NCBI RefSeq assembly: GCF_014207605.1
Contig: NZ_JACHHI010000003.1
Coordinates: forward strand, 62,001 to 126,000
Reading direction: 5' to 3'
From: Negativicoccus succinicivorans
GTDB taxonomy: Bacteria > Bacillota > Negativicutes > Veillonellales > Negativicoccaceae
Length of the DNA stretch: 64,000 nt
Notes under the pieces: model-generated
What the model was told of the DNA's origin: nothing
What the model saw: the letters and a program-made list of their open reading frames with translations, nothing else
Database searches by the model: none
Shown here: in pieces, positions 9,649-20,868 of the stretch
Numbering within the stretch: position 1 is the stretch's first letter
Layout of the letters: each line of letters opens with the position of its first letter
Position numbers and translations under genes: made by a program

Positions 9649-9658
9649 ATGTCGTATA

Positions 9659-10378
9659 TTACTCTTGCCGACGAGTCGGTTTGCGCATGAGCAAATTCAA
9701 CACGATCGGCGTGACAATCACGGCCGCGCCGATGGCTTCCGGAATGCCGTTGGCAATGCAAATGCCAATGATAATATTAACTACCTGATCGAGCGGAACA
9801 TGACGCATTTCCGCGAATTCTTTAGCGTACAAAATATACGTCAGGCCCATGACCATGATCGTATTCATCATCGATGTCACCAATGCGGACACCGCGATTT
9901 TAACGACCTGCGCTCCCGGCATAGCGCGGTACACGAGGTACGCGATCAAACCGAGCAGCACACGCGGCAAGACCGAAATGAGCGGGTTCAAAAACACAAT
10001 ACTCATCAGCGTCGGCGCCACAATATTTTGGAATAAGCTGAAGCAACCGAAAATCAAACCGGTCATCATGCCGACGCGCGGTCCTTCCACAATGCCGCCG
10101 ATAATCGTCGGAATATGCAGAATGGTCGCTTTCATATAAATGAGGTGAATAAAACCGTAGCCCGTCAAACCGAGCAACGCGGTAATACCGCCTAAAAGGC
10201 CGGTGATCACAAGCTGCCGCACCGTCATAAATGAACGCTTCGTCGGCGGCGCTACGCTCGGACGTTCGTCCGCGGGCCGCTCCGTTACTTGCGAATCCGC
10301 CTGCAAATCATTCACCGGTGATGTTGCTTCCGTCGCACGCGGCTTGTCCGCCGCCGGATCTTTTTGCCAATTTTCCAT
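9659..10378 (-). CDS. ECF transporter S component (substrate-binding membrane subunit)
   Basis: Integral membrane subunit that binds a vitamin or related small molecule and works with a shared EcfAA'T energising module. It is 239 aa with about six hydrophobic segments after an unusual 48-residue hydrophilic, Pro/Asp-rich N-terminal extension. The core (VITGLLGGITALLGLTGYG, ILHIPTIIGGIVEGPRVGMM) is of the general ECF_trnsprt family that includes folate and pantothenate carriers; the substrate cannot be read from sequence. CGGAGGAAC precedes the ATG. It is a single gene, transcribed from a strong promoter that shares its -35 with dedA. Confidence 0.8.
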   Translation of the reverse strand: MENWQKDPAADKPRATEATSPVNDLQADSQVTERPADERPSVAPPTKRSFMTVRQLVITGLLGGITALLGLTGYGFIHLIYMKATILHIPTIIGGIVEGPRVGMMTGLIFGCFSLFQNIVAPTLMSIVFLNPLISVLPRVLLGLIAYLVYRAMPGAQVVKIAVSALVTSMMNTIMVMGLTYILYAKEFAEMRHVPLDQVVNIIIGICIANGIPEAIGAAVIVTPIVLNLLMRKPTRRQE

Positions 10379-10471
10379 TTTGTTCCTCCGTTCTTATTCC
10401 TTTAGGGATATAAGTCGTTACCAGAACCGTACTATTGCGCTTGCCCATGCAAGCCGCCGCAAATCAAAAGC

Positions 10472-10522
10472 ATTATAGAGATAATCGCCTGCCTTGTCAA
10501 GACGGAGACCTGCCGTTATAAT
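10472..10522. promoter_or_regulatory. Divergent promoters sharing one -35 element
   Basis: The minus-strand promoter for the ECF S gene is TTGACA (10495-10500), 17 bp, TATAAT (10472-10477). The plus-strand promoter for dedA is TTGTCA (10494-10499), 17 bp, TATAAT (10517-10522). The two -35 hexamers occupy the same bases on opposite strands, so RNA polymerase can bind only one way at a time. Confidence 0.85.
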
Positions 10523-10619
10523 CAAATTTATACGATACGCGTCTTTCGGCATGACAGACGTTCCTATATAGTTTACGCGCAATGCGCATGCAAATAAATG
10601 AATCACGGAAGGAGTCCGT

Positions 10620-11243
10620 ATGGATTGGCTTTATCTTTTCATGGAAGATTACGGCTACTGGGCGCTGTTTTTAACCATGGTTGCGGAAAATATGAATATC
10701 CCGATTCCGAGCGAAGTCGTTTTAGGCTTCGCCGGTTATCTCGTACACCGCGGTATTTTCACCTACACGCTCGCCTGCGTGGTCGGCGTCGCGGCGGGGC
10801 TGGTGGGATCGCTGCTGTCGTACGCTATCGGTTACTACGGCGGCCGTCCTTTCTTACAAAAACATAAACATCTCTTTTTTCTCTCGCAAACGAAACTTTC
10901 TTCGGCGGATGATTGGTTTGCCCGCTACGGCGGCATTGCCGTTTTGACCGGCCGTCTGTTACCGGGCATACGCACATTTATTTCGCTGCCCGCCGGAATG
11001 GCTCGCTATCCGCTCAAACCGTTCATCTGGTATACCATCATAGGCACCATTCCCTGGACGATGCTGCTCGTTTGGCTCGGGTTCCAGCTGGGCGAGCATT
11101 GGGAAGATCTTCTGACCTACGATATGGAACTGTTTATCGGTTCCGTCGTCGTGGCCGCCCTCGCCTACGCCTATTACCACTACCTGCGCAAACGTCGCTC
11201 CCGAAATTCGGAAAACGCAAACCGCTCCCATGACGACAAATAA
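10620..11243 (+). CDS. DedA/VTT-domain membrane protein
   Basis: Inner-membrane protein of the DedA superfamily, linked to recycling of undecaprenyl phosphate and other lipid carriers. It is 207 aa with hydrophobic segments near residues 10-60, 130-160 and 165-185. Family motifs are present: the acidic ENMNIPIPSEVVLGFAG re-entrant loop and GRLLPGIRTFISLPAGM with the essential arginines. AAGGAG precedes the ATG. The C-terminus ends in a basic, polar tail. It is transcribed divergently from the ECF S gene from the shared -35 promoter. Confidence 0.88.
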   Translation: MDWLYLFMEDYGYWALFLTMVAENMNIPIPSEVVLGFAGYLVHRGIFTYTLACVVGVAAGLVGSLLSYAIGYYGGRPFLQKHKHLFFLSQTKLSSADDWFARYGGIAVLTGRLLPGIRTFISLPAGMARYPLKPFIWYTIIGTIPWTMLLVWLGFQLGEHWEDLLTYDMELFIGSVVVAALAYAYYHYLRKRRSRNSENANRSHDDK

Positions 11244-11364
11244 AGATTAAATTCGTCGCGCATGTTGCCGTTTGCCGCATTTTCATGCATTGACTTTGCA
11301 CAAGCATAACAATCCGCGAGATTTGCGAGAAAAATAATTGCCGACCGCCCGAAACACGGTCAAC

Positions 11365-11435
11365 TTGACGTCTCGCGCCATTCTTTTATAAAAACAGCCG
11401 TCTCTTCGGAGACGGTTTTATGATGCCGGCATCAT
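11365..11435 (+). promoter_or_regulatory. Promoter, hairpin and palindrome upstream of ywiB-like gene
   Basis: TTGACG (11365-11370) and TATAAA (11387-11392) are 16 bp apart. A stem CCGTCTC-TTCG-GAGACGG followed by TTTTA lies at 11398-11419, then a perfect 16-bp palindrome ATGATGCCGGCATCAT at 11420-11435. The hairpin may simply terminate dedA readthrough; alternatively it attenuates transcription from this promoter. Confidence 0.45.
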
Positions 11436-11491
11436 AGATTTTTTCCCTTATAAATGATAGAATTATATAGTTAATATTACGGAGGTGCGTG

Positions 11492-11919
11492 ATGAAGGCG
11501 GTCATTATTACCGTGAACACGCTGCAACGCGATGAGAACGGCCAGGAAGAGAGTATTGAACTGACCACAAAGGGCACGTACGAAAAACAAGGCGACGTGC
11601 AAATTTTGTGTTACGACGAATCTTCTCTGACCGGACTTACGGGAACGCGGACAACGTTACAATTGTTTCCGCATTCGCTCGTGCTGATGCGCGACGGTAA
11701 GATCACCCAGCAACAGGAATTTTTGCCGGGAACCTCGCAAAAATCACTGTATGAGACCCCCTTTGGCAACGTCACGCTGACGATGTACACGCATGAGCTG
11801 ACGCATACGCTCACGAACGGCGAGGGAGAAATTGCACTCCGTTACGACGTCGCGCTGGAAGGCGTCCATGCGAATTATAACGAACTGATCATACGCTCAC
11901 GAGAGGACGGAACGAACTG

Positions 11920-11920
<1 letters not shown>
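11492..11920 (+). CDS. DUF1934 (YwiB-like) beta-barrel protein
   Basis: A 142-aa lipocalin-like protein of the DUF1934/YwiB family, function unknown. Strands such as ILCYDESSLTGLTGTRTTLQL, FGNVTLTMYT and GEIALRYDVAL are characteristic. The ATG at 11492 is used: GGAGGTG ends five bases before it, while an adjacent GTG at 11489 is too close. Its stop overlaps the argS start by one base, as in the ywiB-argS pair of Bacillus, so translation is coupled. Confidence 0.8.
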
Positions 11921-15196
<3,276 letters not shown>

Positions 15197-15200
15197 AATC

Positions 15201-15231
15201 AAAAAACACCGGAAATCTCCGGTGTTTTTTT
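15201..15231 (+). terminator. Intrinsic terminator of ywiB-argS-pyrG
   Basis: ACACCGGA-AA-TCTCCGGTGT stem followed by seven T. Confidence 0.92.
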
Positions 15232-15235
15232 GCAC

Positions 15236-15267
15236 AAAAAAAAAGAGCTGCCGCGGCAGCTCTTTTT
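15236..15267 (-). terminator. Intrinsic terminator of the aminotransferase-ykvI unit
   Basis: Palindromic stem AAGAGCTGCC-GGCAGCTCTT with a T-run on the minus strand, back to back with the pyrG terminator. Confidence 0.9.
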
Positions 15268-15277
15268 CTTTTTTCGT

Positions 15278-16402
15278 TTACTCTTTCATTAACTCTGCTT
15301 TTCGTGCGCCCGCGCGCAGGAATACCACCGGAATCATAATAAGTCCGACTTGTCCCATCAGCGGATACAGAATGCCGATCAATTTACCGAAACCGATCTG
15401 CGCGCCGAAGTACGCCACAATCCCCAAGACCACCGTCACCGCAAGCATCGGCGTACGGCCAAGGCCAAAGCCCTGAATGCGGTTCAGCACGAGCCAAAAC
15501 ATCGGCGCCGCCGTGGAGTAAATCCCCAACAAAAGCACCACGGAGAAAATCATCGCGAGAATCGGCAGATGTTGTTCCGCCAGGAACAAGTTCGGCACTT
15601 CGTAGGTCACGATCTGATCCGGATAGCAAAGCATCGCAAAGACGATCATGATGACCGACAGCATCAGGAAAACGCCGCCCATCACGCCGCCCCAAATCGC
15701 TTCCCGGCGATTGCGCGCGCGCGTGCCGAGTCCGGCGAGAAAAGGAATTCCGCCCAAAACCATGCAAGCGGCATACAACACGCCGCTGAACCAAGCGGTA
15801 TCCAACCATTCATACGCCCCGAACCACCAGCCGGCGGTCGCGCGCAAATCGAAGAGCGCCTGCACTTGCGCCCCCGTCAAATCATTGCCGTAGTACGTGC
15901 TGGTCACCGCGGTCACGATACCGATTAAAATCGTAAACACGGTGATGACCGGTCCGATCGCACCGATAATATCGACCAAACCGTTCAAACCGAGCAACAC
16001 GGTCATGACGCAAAGAATCGCCATGCCGAGTTTGCCGATTTCCGCACCGACGCCGAAGTATTCGCCGGCTACGGCGCCGGATCCGGCGAACATAATGGAA
16101 ACGACGCAAAAAAGGCAAATGATCGTGAAAATTTCCAAAATATAACCGATATATTTACCGCAATAGTAGCGGAAAATTTCCGTCTGTACGGTCAATTTCA
16201 ATTCATGTCCTTTGACCATCAGGGCCGCGCCCATCGCGGCGAAAAGAAACATGCTGACGAGCGCGCCGATGTAACCCGCCGGTCCGTACGATGTGAAAAA
16301 TTGCAACACTTCCTGGCCGGTCGCAAATCCCGAACCGATCGTAAACGCGATGTAAGCTCCCGCCAGTTTCACGACATTCCAAATGCTTACCTGCTGCTGC
16401 AT
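15278..16402 (-). CDS. YkvI-family membrane transporter (APC superfamily)
   Basis: Polytopic membrane protein, 374 aa, about ten hydrophobic segments, of the YkvI/COG3949 group. AYIAFTIGSGFATGQEVLQFF at the N-terminus is the family hallmark and resembles the unwound helix 1 of LeuT-fold amino-acid transporters. The substrate is unknown, probably an amino acid or amine. The start ATG at 16402 lies inside the end of the preceding aminotransferase gene with GGAGGGAG upstream, so the two are translationally coupled; a shared substrate is a reasonable inference. Confidence 0.85.
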   Translation of the reverse strand: MQQQVSIWNVVKLAGAYIAFTIGSGFATGQEVLQFFTSYGPAGYIGALVSMFLFAAMGAALMVKGHELKLTVQTEIFRYYCGKYIGYILEIFTIICLFCVVSIMFAGSGAVAGEYFGVGAEIGKLGMAILCVMTVLLGLNGLVDIIGAIGPVITVFTILIGIVTAVTSTYYGNDLTGAQVQALFDLRATAGWWFGAYEWLDTAWFSGVLYAACMVLGGIPFLAGLGTRARNRREAIWGGVMGGVFLMLSVIMIVFAMLCYPDQIVTYEVPNLFLAEQHLPILAMIFSVVLLLGIYSTAAPMFWLVLNRIQGFGLGRTPMLAVTVVLGIVAYFGAQIGFGKLIGILYPLMGQVGLIMIPVVFLRAGARKAELMKE

Positions 16403-17505
16403 GGCGCTCCCTCCACTTCTTTTTCCACGGCCGCCAAACGCGGCAGAAGTTCCGTCAAATCGCGCGGCACACGCAAACGGATATGGCGTTTACCGATCCC
16501 GTCAAAATCTTCGCCGCGTTCGGTGATAATGCCGTGCCGCAGCATCACGTCAAATAAATTAAGATCGCGTTCCGTATACAAAAGCACGATCGGCACCGTA
16601 TCGCCAGTAACGGATGCCTGCAATACGGAAAGTGCCTCCAGCACGCGTGCTTTATTCGCCGCGATCTGCGTTTTGGAGCGCGTGATATGTTCGCGATCAC
16701 GTAAGGCGATCGGCGTCAAACGGGCGGCGGTTTCGGTGACGACCATTTCCGCCGGCAACTTCTGCATGATCGGCATAAATGCTTGCGGCAATACCGCGTA
16801 ACCAGTCCGCAGGCCGGCCAATCCGAACCCTTTCGAAAGCGTTTTGACGACGATCACATTCGGATACTTATTAACCAAGGCGACCGCCGAATTTTCCAGC
16901 GGCATAAAATCGCCGTACGCTTCATCGACGATCACCATCGTGTCCTGCGCCGCCGCTTTTTGCGCCAGCTGCTCGATGTCCGCCAGCGGAATCATTTGAC
17001 CGGTCGGGTTATTCGGATTATCCAAATACACGAGCGTATGCTCCGGACGCAGCGCTTCGATAAAACGCGCGACGGAAAAACGGAACTGCTCTTCTTCCCG
17101 CAACGCGACGACGGTGAGTTGCGCGCCCATCGCGCGCATATCGGTAGTCGCGGAAGAAAACGTCGGTTCACCGACGAGAACATGCGTTCCCTCATCGATA
17201 AAGAGTCGGTTCAGATCGATCAGCATGCCCATCGATCCCGTGTGAATCGCAAGTTGTTCCGGCGCAATTTTCGCCGCCGGCGCGAGGTATTCGCAAATCG
17301 CCGCGCGCAGTTCACGGTACGGATAGCTCGGATACGGCGAGATGCCGCTGAATGTCTCCCGATACAACTCCTCCGTCAGTTGCGGCGTGTAGCCGAACGG
17401 ATTAATCCCGAGCGAACAATCGATCGCGTCATCGGTAATTGTGTCACCGTGCACGTAACTTTGCACCTTATAATCTGCCAAACTGTGTCGAATTCTGTAT
17501 TTCAT
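16387..17505 (-). CDS. PLP-dependent class I/II aminotransferase, HisC/CobD-like
   Basis: Fold-type I aminotransferase, 372 aa. The PLP lysine is in VVKTLSKGFGLAGLRTGY, the cofactor-ring aspartate in VIVDEAYGDF, NPNNPTGQ binds substrate/PLP, and the C-terminal arginine is in HIRLRVPRD. The overall pattern (SLGINPFG, HTGSMGMLIDLNRLF) fits the histidinol-phosphate aminotransferase/CobD group. No histidine or cobalamin genes are nearby; coupling to a YkvI transporter suggests amino-acid catabolism or salvage. GTAGGAGGGG precedes the ATG. Confidence 0.85.
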   Translation of the reverse strand: MKYRIRHSLADYKVQSYVHGDTITDDAIDCSLGINPFGYTPQLTEELYRETFSGISPYPSYPYRELRAAICEYLAPAAKIAPEQLAIHTGSMGMLIDLNRLFIDEGTHVLVGEPTFSSATTDMRAMGAQLTVVALREEEQFRFSVARFIEALRPEHTLVYLDNPNNPTGQMIPLADIEQLAQKAAAQDTMVIVDEAYGDFMPLENSAVALVNKYPNVIVVKTLSKGFGLAGLRTGYAVLPQAFMPIMQKLPAEMVVTETAARLTPIALRDREHITRSKTQIAANKARVLEALSVLQASVTGDTVPIVLLYTERDLNLFDVMLRHGIITERGEDFDGIGKRHIRLRVPRDLTELLPRLAAVEKEVEGAPCSSR

Positions 17506-17550
17506 ACTGCCCCTCCTACCATGCTGCGACTTTGTCGATTAATTCTTATT

Positions 17551-17579
17551 ATTATAATATGATCCCCGCTGTTACGCAA
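17551..17579 (-). promoter_or_regulatory. Promoter of the aminotransferase-ykvI unit
   Basis: TTGCGT (17574-17579 on the minus strand), a 17-bp spacer and TATAAT (17551-17556). Confidence 0.65.
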
Positions 17580-17591
17580 TGCGCGATGTTT

Positions 17592-18275
17592 TCAGTAACT
17601 GTACGTCAAGCGCAGATACAGGCTGACCGCAACGCCCGCCGTCAGCAGCGCCATTACCAAGTAATCGCGCTGTTGTGGCGTCACGGCGCGGGTAAAGCGC
17701 GTGGTGCCGGCACCGAAGCCGCGAAGCTCCAGCGAAAGCGCCATCGTTTCCGAACGCGCGAGCGATTTCAAAACGAGGGGCTGTACCACGCCGAGATACG
17801 CTTTGCTGCGGCGCAGATAGTGTCCGTTCTGCGGCACGCCGCGGCAAGCCTGCGCCTCGAGTACCGCTTTATTTTCCGCCAGAAAATCCGGCACGAAACG
17901 CAGCGCCGCCGTGAACATGAACGCGTATTCATACGGGATGTGCAACTGCGTCACGACCGCGGCCGTCAGATCCTGCAAGCGCGTCGTCGTCAACACCAAG
18001 AGGAAAACGCCCGCCAACGCCAACATCCGTAAACTCGCGACATACGCGGACTGCAACGTACCGCCGCCAAGGTATTGAATGACGCCCAAAAGGATCGCGA
18101 AGAAAATAAATGCCAATAACGCTTTGCGATTTTGTTGCAACACGCCGGCGGCGATAAAAATGACGATTTCCGCGAGAAACAGCGCAAAGAGCGCCGGCGG
18201 ACTTTGCAAAAACAAAACGGCGAGCGACACCGCGACAATCATGAAAATTTTTGTTAAAGGAACCAAGCGCGTCAT
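17592..18275 (-). CDS. ECF transporter T component (EcfT/CbiQ family)
   Basis: Membrane scaffold that couples the ATPases to the S component; 227 aa with four to five hydrophobic segments in the first 110 residues plus the C-terminal coupling region. The two Ala-Arg-Gly-type coupling motifs are seen as EAQACRGVP and ALSLELRGFG, both slightly altered. It overlaps the ATPase gene by four bases and is third in a T-box-led operon. It is probably dedicated to the fused tryptophan-type S component, since all parts are in one unit. Confidence 0.88.
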   Translation of the reverse strand: MTRLVPLTKIFMIVAVSLAVLFLQSPPALFALFLAEIVIFIAAGVLQQNRKALLAFIFFAILLGVIQYLGGGTLQSAYVASLRMLALAGVFLLVLTTTRLQDLTAAVVTQLHIPYEYAFMFTAALRFVPDFLAENKAVLEAQACRGVPQNGHYLRRSKAYLGVVQPLVLKSLARSETMALSLELRGFGAGTTRFTRAVTPQQRDYLVMALLTAGVAVSLYLRLTYSY

Positions 18276-19003
18276 TTTGCACCTCCGTCATCGGTATAAT
18301 GGGAAACGTCCCGCCCACCGCGATACATGCTTGCTAAAAATTTTTGCGGCTCGCCGTTATAAACGACGCGACCGTCGGCGAGCATCACGACGTGTTGCGC
18401 GTACCGTCTTACCACATCGGGCGCGTGCGTGACCAAAATAATTCCCAATCCCGCGGCCGTCAATTTTGTTAAAATCTGCATCAGCTGTCGGATATCCGCC
18501 GGCGAAATACCGCTCGTCGGTTCATCAAGGATGAGAAATTCCGCTCCGAGCGCTACCGCCGAAGCCAATGCGACGCGTTGCTTTTTCGCCCGCGGAAGAA
18601 GCGGCGGGTACGCGTCCCGTTCTTCTTCCAGTCCGCATAACTTCAGCGCCGCCTCCGCTTTCTCGCGAGTCTCTACCTTGTCGCGTCCCTGCTCGAGCGG
18701 GCCGAATGCGATTTCATCGTACACCGTGGTACAAAAAAGTTGTCGATCCGCCTGTTGAAATACGTAGCCCAAAACACGACTGCGTTCACTCGCGGATAAT
18801 CTCGTCAGTTCCCGACCGTTCAGCTCGATGCGTCCGGAGGTCGGCCGTTCCAGTCCCATCAAAAGTCGTGTCAATGTCGTTTTACCGCTGCCGTTTTTGC
18901 CGACTAAAGCGGTGATTTCACCGGCCGCAAACGCCAGCGAAAGATCATGAATCACTTCGTGACCGTCGGCGTACGCAAAACACAGATGCGCCGTTTTCAG
19001 CAT
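18272..19003 (-). CDS. ECF transporter ATPase (EcfA) with altered signature motif
   Basis: ABC-type nucleotide-binding subunit, 243 aa. Walker A GKNGSGKTT (residues 35-43), Q-loop Gln82, Walker B LILDEPTSG with Glu160 and switch His192 are canonical. The ABC signature LSGGQ is replaced by LPRAKKQR (residues 135-142). Its partner ATPase, fused to the S component just upstream, has a normal LSGGQ but lacks Q-loop and switch residues, so the pair would make one good and one poor ATP site. Overlaps neighbours by 4-7 bp on both sides. Confidence 0.88.
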   Translation of the reverse strand: MLKTAHLCFAYADGHEVIHDLSLAFAAGEITALVGKNGSGKTTLTRLLMGLERPTSGRIELNGRELTRLSASERSRVLGYVFQQADRQLFCTTVYDEIAFGPLEQGRDKVETREKAEAALKLCGLEEERDAYPPLLPRAKKQRVALASAVALGAEFLILDEPTSGISPADIRQLMQILTKLTAAGLGIILVTHAPDVVRRYAQHVVMLADGRVVYNGEPQKFLASMYRGGRDVSHYTDDGGAK

Positions 19004-20394
19004 GTCACCCTCCCCGCGACGACTGCCGATGCCGTCGCTTCCTGATACCGATCGGGCAACAAATCACGGAACGTGGCGTCCGCCTGCATGCGGCCGACCA
19101 CTTCATCGAATGCACCCACCATGACCAAACGTCCTTCATCCAACAGCGCGGCGCGCTTGGCGTACGGCGCGACTTCCGCCAACTGCGACTCGGTAACGAC
19201 AACGGTCAGACCGTCTCGCCGATTCAACATGCCGAGCAATTCGTAAAACGCTTGCGTGCCTTCCGGATCGAGCGCCGAGGTCGGCTCATCGATGACCAAT
19301 ATTTGCGGTTCCGTCGCGAGCACCGACGCGATGACCAAGCGCTGACGCTGACCGCCGGAAAGCGTCGCCACATTGCGTTCCTCCAAGCCGCTCAACTCGA
19401 CTTTCGCCAACGCCTCCGCGCTGCGGCGCGTAATTTCCGCGGCAGCGTAACCGCGATTTTCCAACGCGAATTCCATTTCTTCAGCGACGGTTAACGTCAC
19501 CAGCTGCGCATCGTAATCCGGTAAAATCGTGCCGACTTTGGTCGCGATCTCCGCGATGCTGTGCTGCGTGATCGCCAGATCTTCCACAAAAACCATGCCG
19601 CGCATGACGCCGCCGTAGTAATGCGGAACCGCTCCGCAGAGCGCGGACATCAGCGTCGTTTTACCGGCTCCCGCCGCGCCCGCCAACACCAGAAAGTCGC
19701 CGTGTTCGACCGTCAGATTGATATCCTGCAACGCGTCCGCTGTCGTCTGCGGATAGCGATAACTCAAATGCTCGATAGAAAACGCCGCATCCTGTTGCGG
19801 CCGTAAAGCAAGTCCCGCGTGCGACACGGTGGCGACTTCCGCTTGCGTCGCCAGCGAAGCATGCAGCAGCCGTTGCGCCGGCGCGTACAGGACCGGCGTG
19901 ATAATACCGTTAATGACCGCGACCAAGCCGACCGCCGGGAGCATCGCATACAAATATACATTGGTCGCAATCCCGAGCATGTATGTCATCAGCGATACAA
20001 AAACGAAACCGCTGATCAATGTGGCGACGCCGCCGCAGATCGCGCTCAGGATGCTTTTTTGCCGAACGTGCGGCAAAATCATGTGCGCGAAACACGCAGC
20101 CGTCATCGCGCCCAACGGTTCGCTGATCAGATTGCCGTAGGGAAAGCCCGATTTCGAAGTCAGAATTTCGATGCAGGCCGCCACCATGCCGATGCCGAAA
20201 CATTGACGATACGTCGGTTTCGTCAGTAAAATCGCCACGCAATACGTCGCGATCATCCAATTCGGCGTGAACCCCGCGATGGAGGGGGACGCGATATGTA
20301 AAATCGTCCCGATGGAAAGTAACAAAGTCGAAACGGTCAACCAGCGAAATTGCCCGCCGCGTGTTTTTTGAAATACCAATGTTTGTGTTTGCAT
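18997..20394 (-). CDS. Fused ECF S component (TrpP-like) and ATPase
   Basis: A 465-aa fusion. Residues 15-175 are a six-segment membrane S component resembling the tryptophan transporter TrpP (IGTILHIASPSIAGFTPNWM, FPYGNLISEPLGA). Residues 203-465 are an EcfA-type ATPase with Walker A GAAGAGKTT (239-247), LSGGQ (345-349) and Walker [13 protein letters not shown] (Glu370). The Q-loop glutamine position holds Pro292 and the switch histidine position holds Glu402. The start is the ATG at 20394 after GGAAAGGAG; the longer frame would begin inside the T-box terminator. The UGG-type T-box upstream supports tryptophan as substrate. Confidence 0.85.
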   Translation of the reverse strand: MQTQTLVFQKTRGGQFRWLTVSTLLLSIGTILHIASPSIAGFTPNWMIATYCVAILLTKPTYRQCFGIGMVAACIEILTSKSGFPYGNLISEPLGAMTAACFAHMILPHVRQKSILSAICGGVATLISGFVFVSLMTYMLGIATNVYLYAMLPAVGLVAVINGIITPVLYAPAQRLLHASLATQAEVATVSHAGLALRPQQDAAFSIEHLSYRYPQTTADALQDINLTVEHGDFLVLAGAAGAGKTTLMSALCGAVPHYYGGVMRGMVFVEDLAITQHSIAEIATKVGTILPDYDAQLVTLTVAEEMEFALENRGYAAAEITRRSAEALAKVELSGLEERNVATLSGGQRQRLVIASVLATEPQILVIDEPTSALDPEGTQAFYELLGMLNRRDGLTVVVTESQLAEVAPYAKRAALLDEGRLVMVGAFDEVVGRMQADATFRDLLPDRYQEATASAVVAGRVTC

Positions 20395-20420
20395 GTTATC
20401 TCCTTTCCGATGCGGACAAT

Positions 20421-20715
20421 AAAAAAGCCTCCCGTCCACATCCATATCCAAATGATATGGGGACGAAAGGTATCCTTCCGCGGTGCCACCCCGCTTGACT
20501 GGTATCAGTCCGGCTTACTACGTACGGCGATTTGCGATACGCGCTTCGGGATAGCGGCCGAAGATGCCGTCGACGCCTACCCCGCGCAGCGGATCGGGTC
20601 GTATCTCCCGGGCCCATTCGCGTCGTCCTCCCGCGCCGATCTTCCACTGTCATCGGCTCGCTTTAGCGTTTGTTACGACGGTACTCTTCCCGTTCATCGA
20701 TGATTTCATTTAATT
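20421..20715 (-). promoter_or_regulatory. T-box riboswitch, predicted tryptophan-specific
   Basis: The leader RNA senses uncharged tRNA and controls the fused S-ATPase operon. The T-box core GGGTGGCACCGCGG is at 20478-20491. Stem I elements (GGGAAGAGTA, AGCGAGCC, GTGGAAG) lie at 20640-20695. The specifier is read as TGG (Trp) at 20614-20616 after GCGAA. A terminator stem (CCTTTCGTCC with GGACGGGAGG, plus an inner CCATATC/GATATGG arm) ends in T6 at 20421-20470. The specifier assignment is by alignment to known T-boxes by eye. Confidence 0.88.
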
Positions 20716-20721
20716 ACAGGT

Positions 20722-20750
20722 AGAATAGCACAAAAAAATAACACTGTCAA
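20722..20750 (-). promoter_or_regulatory. Promoter of the T-box ECF operon
   Basis: TTGACA (20745-20750 on the minus strand), 17-bp spacer, TATTCT (20722-20727), immediately upstream of the T-box leader. Confidence 0.8.
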
Positions 20751-20820
20751 TTTTTCTCCAAAATATTTTTAACTTGCATCATGACTGTCACAACGAATCC
20801 GCGTGAGCACGGTTTCCCGA

Positions 20821-20829
20821 TGTTATAAT
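20821..20829 (+). promoter_or_regulatory. Extended -10 promoter of the SSS symporter
   Basis: TGT-TATAAT at 20821-20829, with no clear -35, 40 bases before the GTG start. Confidence 0.5.
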
Positions 20830-20868
20830 AAAAAAAGAATGGATTGTCTGTAGTATATAGGAGGCAAT

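Noticed and set aside
10379-10471. Vitamin riboswitch (THF or preQ1 type) ahead of the ECF S gene
   Set aside because: A TTGC-GGC-GGCTTGC/GCAAGC-GCAA stem exists in the leader, but the sequence does not match the consensus of any aptamer I know.
20395-20451. N-terminal extension of the S-ATPase fusion
   Set aside because: The added codons fall inside the T-box terminator hairpin; the ATG at 20394 has the ribosome site.
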